From NCBI GenBank assembly GCA_001600635.1, contig BCKL01000045.1, positions 1 through 64,000 on the forward strand: a stretch of DNA of 64,000 bases, given 5' to 3'. Each line of letters begins with the position of its first letter. Position 1 is the stretch's first letter. A program made the position numbers and the translations under genes. Under the pieces are notes generated by a model, which saw only the letters and a list, made by a program, of their open reading frames with translations, was not told where the DNA came from and made no database searches. Positions 33,690-44,100 of this stretch are shown here, in pieces. The stretch comes from Leucosporidium creatinivorum. Its lineage: Eukaryota; Basidiomycota; Microbotryomycetes; Leucosporidiales; Leucosporidiaceae.

Positions 33690-35777
33690 ATGGGACAAAC
33701 CCTCTCGGAACCCGTCTGCGAGAAGCATACAGCTTTCGCAGAGGATGATCGGTAGGTCCTCCTCCTCTCTGCTAGGCTACAGCTCTTCAGCAGCAGCAGC
33801 GAGGCAGATTGCGCCCACCCGCAACGCACGAGACTGACCTTAGGCTTCTCCTCTTCTCTTCCGACGTATAGACTCGCATGGGGTGTATCAGAGATGCAAG
33901 GATGGCGTTTGAGTGAGTCTCTCCCCTTCTTCCTGCTGTCCTACAGCTCCTCCGTCTCCTCAAACGGCGGGGACAGCGACAGCACCTGCCACCGCAAAGC
34001 TGACGCGTTATCGCCCTTTGCCTTGCCTTTGCAGCCATGGAGGATGCTCACGCTCATGAGCTCTCGTTGGGAGAGGAAATCAACGGAAAGAAGACTTCCT
34101 TCTTTGCCGTCTACGATGGTCATGGAGGTAGGTCGGCTCAAGGCTTGAAAGGGAGGGAGGAGCAGTCGGGCTTCATGCTGGGCCTGCTCCGCTTTCCGTA
34201 CATCTCGCTCAGCATGCTCACAACCCTCCCTCTACGCGTATAGGATCCACCGTCGCCCGCTTCGCAGGAGATACCGTCCACTCGCGACTCGCCGCCAACG
34301 ACGCTTTCAAGAGGCGTGATTTCGAGGCGGCGCTCAAGCGCGCCTTCTTGGAGACGGATGAGGATCTTCGTGCCAGTGCGTTTCAGGTTCTACTGCTGCG
34401 TGGATCGGGTCCGGCGGAGGCGCGGGCAGGGAGGAGGATGAGCAAGCGAGGAGGGATCGCCGATGCGTTGCTGAAGGGAGGGAGCAGAGCAGGGAGCAGA
34501 GGGAGGGAGATGACACAGCAGGAAGAGTAGGACTGACTCTGTTCGACTTCACGCAGACCCCGACTTCCGTGGCGACCCTTCGGGATGTACCGCCGTCTCG
34601 GCCATCTTCACCGAAGACCTCAAGATCATCTGCGTGCGTTCGACGCTCTCCCTGTACTGCCTGCGGCTTCACACACGCTGATCCCGCTCGTCCGTCTCAT
34701 ACAGGCCAACGCTGGAGATTCTCGAGCCGTCATGTCCCTCGGAGGAGAGGCCAAGCCACTGTCGTTCGACCACAAGCCTACCAATAAGAGCGAGACGAGC
34801 CGCATCGTCGCCGCTGGTGGATTCGTCGAGTTTGGTCGTGTCAACGGTGGGTCTCCCATCGCCTTCTCGACTTTTCGCCGAATCGACTTCGGTCGAGGGT
34901 CGAGCGAGACCGAGCTCTTCGCTGACCTCCTGCGCTTGCACACAGGCAACCTCGCACTATCGCGCGCCCTCGGAGACTTTGAGTTCAAGCAGAGCACAAC
35001 CCTCGAGCCCGAGCACCAGATCGTCACCGCCGACCCCGACATCACCATCCACGAGCACACGAGCGAGGATGAGTTCCTTGTCATCGCTTGCGATGGTGCG
35101 TTGCGATTTCGCTGGCTACTGAGATGTATAGAGTAGGATTGCAGCTGACTCTCGTTCTACTCGCTACCCCTCGCCGCTTTCGCCACCATTCAGGAATCTG
35201 GGACGTCCTCACCTCGCAACAAGTCATCGACTTCGTGCGCCGCTCCATCGCCCTCGGCAAGCCCCTGCACACCATCTCGGAAGACCTGATGGACCGCTGC
35301 CTCGCTCCCGATTCCGATTGGGGAGGAGTAGGATGCGACAACATGACGGCCATGATTATCGCCATCAAGGATCAGAGGACCACCGCAGAGTGGTACGAGT
35401 GGGTCAAGGGGCGTGTAGAGGGTGGTGTGGGGTACAACACCCCGACGGAGATGGTCGACCCGTTTAGCCAGGGACAGGGACCTAGGGGCGCGCTCTCGGC
35501 GCCGGGTGGAGGAAGGGGCGCGGGAGGACCACCAGGGAGCCTTTCGATGGCGCTCGGTGGTGGAGGGGAGGAAGAGGAGGATGACCAGGATGATGATGGC
35601 GAGGAGTTGGACCTGCCGGCGATTCAGAAGGCGTTGCAGGCGAGGATGGCCGAGCTGGCCAGGGAGGAGGGGATCGAGGAGGGTAGTGCGGTCGGCGTCT
35701 TGGCTGAGGGGAGTAAAGAGGGTGCGGAGGAGGCGGGCAAGCTGAAGACGAGTATGAGCCCGCCGACGACTATCTAG
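33690..35777 (+). CDS. PP2C-type Ser/Thr protein phosphatase (Ptc2/Ptc3-like)
   Basis: Exons 33690-33751, 33872-33912, 34035-34127, 34244-34375, 34557-34633, 34705-34846, 34946-35095 and 35194-35777 sum to 1,281 nt (426 aa). It starts MGQTLSEPV, the layout of Ptc2/3 (Gly2 could be myristoylated). PP2C motifs in order: [27 protein letters not shown] (metal Asp), [35 protein letters not shown] and GCDNMTAMI. Metal-binding aspartates are all present. The C-terminal ~110 residues are Gly-rich then strongly acidic and end with a helical stretch. The family turns off stress MAP kinases and checkpoint kinases; that role is inferred from class. Confidence 0.94.
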
Positions 35778-36218
35778 TCGGTTCGGTCGCTCGGTCTTCT
35801 CGGTTCCCTCTCCGTTCTCGCTTCCCTTCTGTGTACCCCCTCCTCGTCCCTCCCGTTCTGTTTGACGATACCCCCCTTCAACTACCCTTCCTGCCTCTCC
35901 CATCCCTCGACCTCTCATCCACGCCCCCTTTCATCCTCCGAGCCATCCCTCGCCCGACTTCATCCCTCCTACTACCCCTCAACTACGTCGAGCCAGAGCA
36001 GAATGTACAACACACTTATGGTGAACATTTGCGCGCTTGAGAACGGAGAGACAGCGAAGAAGAGGACGCGAGCTGACTTCTTGGGCTTGGCTCGGCGATG
36101 ACTGCTCGGCCTTCTTCTCGTCGTCTTCTCGCGACGCAATAACGAAAGGGATGCTACCCTGCTTCTTATCAAATAACTCTTCCCTCTGACTAATGCAGAA
36201 GAAGGGGCGAGCATCGCG

Positions 36219-36260
36219 GTTCATCGCCTCGTCCTGGTACGCTGGGAGTTCGGCGACGGG
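36219..36260 (+). promoter_or_regulatory. Conserved box upstream of family copy A
   Basis: GTTCATCGCCTCGTCCTGG, spacer, GAGTTCGGCGACGGG; it ends 91 bp before the copy A start. Same block as upstream of copies B and C. Confidence 0.6.
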
Positions 36261-36350
36261 AGTCAAGACTCGCCCTCCTCGGACTTTGTGCAGCGAACTG
36301 ATTTCTGGACTCTGCTCTTTCACTCCGCTTCCCTGGCGACTCTCTCCTCG

Positions 36351-37238
36351 ATGGCTCCCTCGCCGTCTCTGGCAAACCTCGAGAACAACCGAAAGATTCT
36401 CAAGGCCGTGCTGACCATCCTCGACGACCTGTGGCTCTCCAATCCTCCCGATATCGAGAATATCGTCGTCCCCGCTAGTAAACCACCCAGCAGATGCTAC
36501 AGGGAGACGGACTCCCACGCCCTGGCTGCTGGGATTAAGGAGAGCATTCTCGCCTTGCTGAGTGCTCACCCGGCCGAAGTCGGTGCAGAGTGGGTTGCAC
36601 AGCATCCGGATGAGGTCAAGAAGGAGTTGAAGCGCTACGAAAATGTGCACTTGAAGGGGTGCCCACTCTCTCGAGTGAGTCCTTGGCGCGAGGGATGAGG
36701 AGTCGGCCGAAGCTCGGCGCTGACAAGACTCTACACAGCTCTACGACGCCAACCGCTTCGAGCTCGCGGCACGCTTCACGAACATACCCAAAGGTCAGGT
36801 GCTCTCAGCGCTGGAGATCACGCGTACGATCTATCGAGCCTTGCACGGCGATGTGAGTCGAGGCTGAGTCGAGCTTCCCCGTAGAGGCTGAAGCAAGAGA
36901 TTGGCGACACCTCAGACCCTGACCTTTGACATTACCACCACTACAAGATACTTCACGCTCGGACTCCAAACGGACATGCTAGGAAGCGCACTCACCGTGT
37001 GGCTCCTCTTGAGCCAGCGCACGCGGGACAGGCCGAAGGGACTCGCTCGAGTCATGAGCAGGTTTGGTTGCTCCTAGGTTGTTCAGTACGCCGATAAGAG
37101 CTAAAGCTTTGATCTCCTCTGCAGACGCACAGCCTCGGCACTCGTCACACCTCAGCCCGCTCGCAACAGCAGTTGGCGCTCGACCGAGCCGAGCAGGCGG
37201 GAGGGGTCTTTTGGCCGAGGGCGAAGGGTGACGAGTAG
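36351..37238 (+). CDS. Four-copy family protein, copy A
   Basis: Exons 36351-36674, 36739-36852, 36948-37061 and 37125-37238 sum to 666 nt (221 aa), all phase 0. Exon 1 codes MAPSPSLANLENNRKILKAV, LTILDDLWLSNPPDIE, RETDSHALAAGIKE and VKKELKRYENVHLKG. Exon 2 codes LYDANRFELAARFTNIPKG through ALEITRTIYRALHGD. Exon 3 is basic and fast-evolving. Exon 4 ends QLALDRAEQAGGVFWPR, AKGDE, stop. No signal peptide, membrane span, zinc motif or known active site. Conservation of exons 1, 2 and 4 with loss only in exon 3 argues for a real protein. Family not recognised; a short helical scaffold or binding protein would fit but this is a guess. Confidence 0.8.
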
Positions 37239-37796
37239 ACGTTGAGGTTGGGCTTGCAGCCGTGCTAGGTGGTGTTTTGCCATGCAAGCCACATGCCTTT
37301 AAGCCAACCTTGCCGGCTAGGAAGAGAGTGAGAACAGCTCAGCACTCTTTCCGCCGACTCGCCGAGTCCAAGCGCCGAGCGCCGATCTCGCACTGCCCGC
37401 TGCTTGAGCTACAAGGATAGGCTTTCTCATAAGAGTGCTTTACCGGTTTCTTGTCCTCCCATCCAATGTTGAGGCCAAGAAATCGAGGCTGAGAGAGGCG
37501 AAGAGCGAGCTCGATCTCGGTCGTGTCGTTAGGGCAAAGGGGTTTGCTGTGAAGAGAAGTGAAGGGGGTCATTTCACAGCATCTATGTGTAAAGATGAAA
37601 TGAAGAGCCTACGCTGTCCCGCTGAACACCCAAGGTGCGGAAGTAGCCGCTCAAGAGCGTTCGCCGAGCACCGCTGATATCTTGCTTTCGCACCTTGCGG
37701 CCTGCGGCCGCCGGTGCTCACGATGACACTCTGGTTTGCTCTCTTTCTCCACACTTTCAGTTCTTCTCTCTCTGTGCGAGACAGCAGAGCACCGCG

Positions 37797-37836
37797 TTTC
37801 ATCGCCTCGGTCTGGCTTCCTCGGAGTTGGGCGATC
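37797..37836 (+). promoter_or_regulatory. Conserved box upstream of family copy B
   Basis: GTTTCATCGCCTCGGTCTGGC, one base trimmed from quotation limits aside, then GAGTTGGGCGAT. It ends 81 bp before the copy B start and matches the boxes of copies A and C. Confidence 0.6.
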
Positions 37837-37916
37837 GAAATCCAAACCCCTCTCCTCGCCCCCTTTCCTGCGCCGTCTTCCCTTGCTCTCTCCGTCTCTT
37901 GCGACCCTCTCTCGCG

Positions 37917-38791
37917 ATGGCTCCCGCAAGGACTTTGGCCTCCCTCGAGCACCAGCGCAAGATCCTCGAAGCGGTACGAGACATTCTTGACGATCTGTGG
38001 CTTACAAAACCACGCGAAATCAAGGACAACATCATAATACCAGCCACCCGACGTCACCGCACGATGGACTCGCGGGGCTTGGCGTCTGAAGTCAAGGAGG
38101 AGATTACCAACTTGCTGAGCGTTCACTCGGACGACATCAACCCGGGCTGGGTTGCAGCTAACCCGGAGGAGGTTGGGAAGGAGCTGAAGCGCTATGAGAA
38201 TGTGCACCTCAAGGGTCGCACCCTTGCCAGTGTGAGTCTTTGGTGACTCGACCAAAGGCTCGGCGCACGTGGCACGCGGCGCTGACGACTCTTGACACCA
38301 CTTACTTAGCTCTATGCGGCCAACCGCTATGAGCTCTCCATCCGTTTTTCCAGTATCCCCAAGGACGAGCCGTTCTCGGCTCTGGAGATCACGCGCCGTA
38401 TCAATGAAGCGCTGCACGGCGAGGTAAGTCGGCGAGTTCGGCTCGGCATGCGCCTTGCAGCAAGCAGGAGCCACTAAAGGGAGCTGACCTCTGATGTGAA
38501 AAGGCCTTGGAAGCCTTGAATGGACGTACTAGGAGGCGTCAAACTCGCCTGCTTCCTCCTAAGCCCGCTCACGAAGAAGAGGCCGATGGCAGCGATCACG
38601 AAAAGGTGCAGTTGCTCCTACCCAACATTCTTTCTGTCTCGGTATTGTATTGAGCTGATGTCTATCTGCAGCATGTTGTGCAGAGTCTCGGCATTTGTCA
38701 GACCTCGGCTCACTCGCGCAGGCAGTTGGCGCTCGACCGAGCCGAGCAGGCGGGAGGGGTCTTCTGGCCGAGGGCGAGGGGTGATGAGTAG
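37917..38791 (+). CDS. Four-copy family protein, copy B
   Basis: Exons 37917-38231, 38310-38423, 38504-38605 and 38672-38791 sum to 651 nt (216 aa), all phase 0. Exon 1 codes MAPARTLASLEHQRKILEAV, DILDDLWLTKPREIKDNII, SEVKEEITNLLSVHSDDIN and GKELKRYENVHLKGR. Exon 2 codes LYAANRYELSIRFSSIPKD and ALEITRRINEALHGE. Exon 3 is Arg/Glu-rich (NGRTRRRQTRLLPPK). Exon 4 ends QLALDRAEQAGGVFWPR, ARGDE, stop. This copy has no visible defect. It lies 680 bp downstream of copy A in the same direction. Confidence 0.8.
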
Positions 38792-39085
38792 ACTTTAAGA
38801 TTAGGATCGCAGCTGTGATCAATGATGTCTGGGTGCCAGTCAAGACGGTCGAATCCGAACCGGGCAGCTCCTTGTAACCTCTGCTCTCGACTCGGCGTTC
38901 GCTTCTGCCTCTCAGCTGGCTCGTGGTCTCGTTATCCAACAGCGAAGGGCGCTCGTAAGCGCCTTCGATGGATGTATTCCTTGTCGCTCGGTTGTACTCC
39001 AGTCTTTCCTGTATTCCCTTCGCCCAGCTTCTTCCCATGCTCGACCTTCTCGACTCGCCAGTCTCGGCCCAACCGCAAGTCTCGC

Positions 39086-41023
39086 TCAGACGTCCCACTC
39101 CTTCGCCATACCATCCAGCGCCTCCCTTCCCCGTTGCAGGAGATGTCGAATACCTGTCGTGCGTGATGCATGTCGGAAAGAGAGGATCAGTCCTCGGACC
39201 GACCGAACAAAGCTCGCTGCCGAGTTTCGGCGGAAGAATGGCGAGAAAAGAGAAACGTACCGTCCCTCTCCTCCTCCTCCAAGAACATGCGACACATATC
39301 GAACCTCTGCACTCCTGTTAACGCGCGGAGGAAGGGGAGTGTGAAATCGAGGAGGACTAGCTCCTCCTCCTTCGGGGCAGGCGAGGACGATGCGGGAGAG
39401 TGGTAGGAGAGGAGGACGGAGAGGATTAGGGAGAGTAAGTCGGGAGTGAGGGATGCGGCGAAGAAGGTGGGGAGGGTCCGAAGGGGGAGGCTCTAGATAT
39501 TGAGGAGGAGGAGGAGCGGTTAGCGCCTAGAAGAGCAAGGGAAGGGCGAGACTGAGTTGACGCATGACTGACCTGGAGGAGAGCCATTTTCTCGATCTGG
39601 GTGGTAGAGGAAGAGGCGGAGAGGAGCAGCTCGAGGGAGGTTACTGTGGTGGCTGTTGTCGGTGGAGGAGGGGTTGGCGAGGGAGCGGCGAGAGGAGCGG
39701 CGGGTGTTGGTGCCGCGGGTGCGGGAGACGAGGAAGTGGGCGAAGGAGGCTGCTCCTTCATCTGCAAGACCTTGGTTTCCTGTGTGTTCTCCTCTGCTGC
39801 TGCTACAGCTTTCTCTCCCCCTGCCTCAGCCTTCTCCTCCTTATCCTCCCGCTTGCCCGGCGCCGCGAAGCCCACCCTCTTCTTCTCCTCCCTCTCCCTC
39901 TTCAACTTCTCGAAGGCGTTCTCCTTCTTCTCTGCTCCTCCGTCGAGAGTAGGAGAAGATGAGTAAGAGGGGGAGGGCTTGGTAAGTCGCCGAGTAGAGA
40001 CCGCTTGCATCAGGTCGCCGCTTGCTCCTCCTGCTGGCTTTGACGTTGGGGCGGTAGAAGGGGGCGTTGATATTGTTGCTGAAGTCGGCTTAGAGGGCGC
40101 TGCTTTTGATGTTGGTGCAGCGAGTGAGGTAGGAGTGAGAGCCGAGAGAAGGCGGGAGCGATCAGTCTTGGGTTTCGGTTCGGGCTGTGAGGGGGATGAT
40201 GGAGTGGGTGCTGGAGGGGCGGAGGGCTTGGTGATGGAGGGTGGAGGAGACAGTTTCGATGTTGGTGTTGTGGATGAAGGGGGAGCAGGGGAGGGCTGTA
40301 GAGCGGGAGAAGGGGGGTTCAGTAAGTTCGGCGGAGCCAAGGAGGGTAGAAGCGGGGAACGAGGGGGATGGGTGATAGGGGGAGGTTGTCGCGGAAAAAA
40401 GAAACAATGGGGGTGAATGTCAGAAGATGTAAAGACTCACCTTAACTCCCTCCTTCTCCTTCTTCCCATCGCCGAGCCCCAACTCTTTCAGCTCCTTGTC
40501 CACCTCGTCGCCCGCGCCATACTTCTTCGCTTCTTCAAAGTCTGTATAAGAGCATTCTGATTATTCTCTTCCCTCCAGCACATCAAGTAAGATCAACGCG
40601 AACTCACCCTCCTTCGCGCCCTTGAGCTCCCCTCTACCCTTCCTCGCCAATCCTCGGCGAAAGAGCGCCTTGGGATGATTCGGCATGAGCTTGAGCGTGG
40701 TGGTAGCGTCCTTCTCTGCTTCTTTCCATCTGTATCTCATCAAAGCTTGATCAGCCTACGCTCGGAGGAAGGAGCGCGAAAGGAGAGCTTGAAGGACTCA
40801 CTGCTCCAGCTTGAGATAGACTAAAGCACGGTTGAGAGCGTAGGTGAACTCGGAGGGATCTTGCTGGAGGGCGGTGGTGTAGTGTGCTAGGGCGAGAGGG
40901 TAGTTGGCCGCTTTGAAGGCGGCATTGCCCTGCGCGTGAGATTCAAGCTGTGTGAGCGAGCGAGAGATGTAGGAGAGCAGAAGAGGGACGTACGGCTGCT
41001 TTAGAGGCGGAGGCGGAGGACAT
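39086..41023 (-). CDS. RPAP3-like TPR protein
   Basis: RPAP3/Tah1-type proteins link HSP90 to the R2TP complex for assembly of RNA polymerase II and other machines. The start at 41023 codes MSSASASKAA in a short first exon. The second exon gives LESHAQGNAAFKAANYPLALAHYTTAL and FTYALNRALVYLKLEQ (TPR 1-2), the next WKEAEKDATTTLKLMPNHPKALFRRGLA (TPR 3), with the Lys/Asn positions of a carboxylate clamp. A long disordered Ser/Pro/Thr-rich linker follows (40340-39577). The C-terminal exons, TFFAASLTPDLLSLILSVLL, LVLLDFTLPFLRALTGVQRFDMCRMFLEEERD and a last exon ending EALDGMAKEWDV, match the RPAP3 C-terminal helical domain that contacts RUVBL proteins. Stop at 39086. Confidence 0.85.
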
Positions 41024-41172
41024 TGGTACAGGATCGGAGCAGAGCAGAGAGCAGCAAGCAGGCAGGAGACGGTCGGGCGGAAGCTAAGAGAGGGCGCGCC
41101 CAAGTTGGCTGCTTCTCCTCCTACCGCTCTCGTCGCTCGGATTCTACCAGGCTACAGACGACTCGTACAGCT
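41024..41172. promoter_or_regulatory. 149-bp bidirectional promoter
   Basis: The start codons of the minus-strand RPAP3-like gene (41023) and the plus-strand CET1-like gene (41173) are separated by only 149 bp, so both promoters and 5' leaders must lie in or overlap this spacer. Confidence 0.7.
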
Positions 41173-44100
41173 ATGGCGCACCCCTCGGACTCGCCTTCGC
41201 TGTCTCCCCCTGCAGGATCGCGCCCTTTACCTTCCCCTTCCCTCTCCCCTTCCATTACTTCGCTGTTAAACCCCCTCTCAGCGCCAGATTTGTACCACGA
41301 TTACTTTGGAGCACCGACAGCTTATGGAGGAGATCAGAAGGTTACAGAAGAGGAATATTTCGCCCCTCCCGCTCCAAACAACTCAGCCGCGTCCAAGAAG
41401 CGACAGCGCTCCTCCTCTCGCTCCCCGCCGCCTTCGATGCCCCCACCAGCAGCGCGGAGGACTTCCTCTTCTTCTTCCTCCGCAGCCTCCCGCCCAACTT
41501 CCTCCTCCGGCCCACTCCCGCCTCCGACAGCTCCAGCGGCTCCGACACCCCAGCAGCCGACTTCAAGGCTCGAACCCTCAATCTTCAACGTAGAGCCCAT
41601 CGATGAGTTTACTAGAGAAGTCGCAGATTGGTTGTGGGGGTTTAGTAAAGGGCTGGGGTGGGAGGAGGGGTATGTCGAGGTGAGTGCGAGGAGGAGCGGA
41701 GCTACTTTGGCCGGTGAGGGGAGGGGAGGGAGAGCTGCATTGCTGCAGAGGGATAGTTGAAGAGTTAGGAGAAGGATGCAGGATGCAGGACGACGAGCGA
41801 GGTAGCTCGAGGCCGGGATGAGCAGCTCGGACTCGGCGCTCGGCGAACGAACGAGGGACTGACTCCCCTCTTCTTCTCTTTGCCCGCTCCTTCCTGTACG
41901 CCTCGTCGCCTCTCCCTTTCCTTAACCTCTTCCTCCTCACCACAAACGCATCACAGATCGAAGCCAAGATTGGCGTGCTCATGGACACGCGCGCCCGAGG
42001 AGGGAATCAGCGCTATAGCCTGCCGATTCCTTGTGAAAGTAGTGAGTTGATGTTTGAGTCTCTTTTCTGGGTGTGGAGGACGTAGTGAAGGGGGAGAGTG
42101 GTGGCCTGGGGAAGGCGGACGGGAGGAGCCAGTGAGAAGGAGGGAGGGAGGGAGCGCCGAGCTGTGGTTTGCAGAGGGTGAGGAAGGGTCGAGGTTAGCG
42201 AAGGAGGTTGAGGAGGATTGCAGAGTAGAGCGTGAACAGGGGCTAAGGCTTGAGACGCACGAGAAGCACAGCAGCGACTCGACGACGACGACGGGACTCG
42301 GCGCTGACCCCCTGTCCTCCCAACAGTCATCACCGACGATTCGGGCTTCCGGTTCCAGAGCAATATGACGATCGTTTGTCCTCTTTTCTTTTTTACCTCT
42401 CTCGCTGGTCTGCCGCCGACTTTTCTGCTCGCTCCCCCTCCTTCAACCTCGCTCGGCCACTCCCCATCTCCGCCGTCGCCCTGCTCTCTACTCTCACTTT
42501 CTTTTCTCCTCGCGCCCTCACCCTCTTCTCGTCTCTCCTCACCCCTCCACCCTCGCCCCTTCCACTCGCTCGCCTCGCCTCGCCTCGCCCTCTCCCTTGC
42601 CTCCCGCCCTCGCTCCTCCTCCTCCCTCGCCGCTCTCCTCTCTCCGCCCTCGACTCACTCCTCCAACTCGACTCTTCACGTCGGTCGCCCAACTCCTCTC
42701 TTTCGACGCCTCACATCCCCCCTCGCCCGAGCAGAACCAGCACAAATCCTTCAACCTCCTCCTCAACTCGCGCGTCGAAGAGGCCGCGCACCCCGAGTAT
42801 AGGGATGCAGTCGTTAGGTATATGCATACGAGGGAGGTGGATAGGTGCGTTTCTGGCTTTGCACTTCGCTAGGGGTGGTGTGGTGTGCTGTGCTGGGATG
42901 GGGTGGTGAGGGCGAGGCAGAAGGGGCAGGGAGGGGGGAGGGCAGGATGAGGAGCAAGAGGCCTCGCTGGCAGGTCGACTGCCAGCGAGGCTGTTGCTGA
43001 TCCTTCTTGGCCATCTCTCTGCTACCTTGGGCGCCGAGCAGGAGGCGGGGGTGTCGCTCGCTCGCTCGCTCGCCTCGCAGGTTAACCGGATGAGGTGTCC
43101 GCTTGGCTTCGGAGCTAATACCGAGCGAAGGCGTCCTCTCACTGGCGTCGCTGTGCTCTCGAGCTCTCGACCTTCTGTTCCAAGTCGGGCAGCTCAGCGC
43201 TCGTTGGCGTTGATCTCGACGGAGACGCGAGGAGGAGGAGGCGTGCAGGTTGCCGGCGGGAGTCTGCTGGCGGCTCGCTCGCTCTTGACCACCTTATACA
43301 ACTTCCGCTGCCGCCTATCGGTTTCGCCCTGAGGGCAAGCTGGGAGGCCGTGGCCGCTCCCTTGCTTCGCCGGTCGACTGGATCGGGAATCTGGTCGTCT
43401 TGGGAGCTATTCGCGGTAGCAGATGGCTTCTCCTGCTGCGCTCTGGATCGCGGGCTTCGTGCCCAGGCGAGCCGATTGACGCTCGGCGCTGATCGAATCG
43501 GCCTCGATGGAGTCGTGAGGAAGCGGAGCGTGCAGGTCATCAGCGGGAGTCTGACGGCTTGCTCGCTCGTTCTTCATCGCCTTCGACTCCGCTGCCTGCT
43601 CCCTCTCGAGATGCGCTGTGAGGAGGTCGTCGCTCGCTCGCTTGCTTCGCAGGTCGACTGGACGGGGCGTCTGGTCGGCCTCGTAGCTTGATTAAGGAGG
43701 AAGCTCTGCTCTCACTCTCACAGCTATGCTCTTGGGCTCTCGACACAGCGTTGAGAATGAGGCGTAGCTCGGCGCCCCTTCGACTCGGCGCTCGTCAAGT
43801 TGCCTCGACGGAGGCCGAAGCAGAGCGGAGCGTGCAGCTTGTTAGCGGGAGTCTGCTGGCGGCTTGTTCGCTGGCCCTCGTCTTTCTCGCGTCTTCCGCT
43901 GCCTGTTGCACCTCCAGCTGGGCTCTGAGGGCAAGTTGGGAGGCCGCCGCCGCTCGCTCGCTTCGCGGGTTGATCAGCTGGAGCATCTGGTCGACTTCGG
44001 AGCTGATACGGAGCCAAGCATTGCTCTCACTCTCGCTGCTGTGCTTTCGCGTTCCGACACAGCGTGGAGAAGGAGGCGTAGGCTAGGCTTAGCGCTCTTC

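Noticed and set aside
35831-36101. Small ORFs after the PP2C gene
   Set aside because: Pyrimidine-rich 3' sequence giving Ser/Pro/Leu runs; no splice or motif support.
39564-40416. Plus-strand Gly/Arg/Val-rich ORFs
   Set aside because: Antisense of the disordered Ser/Pro linker of the RPAP3-like gene.
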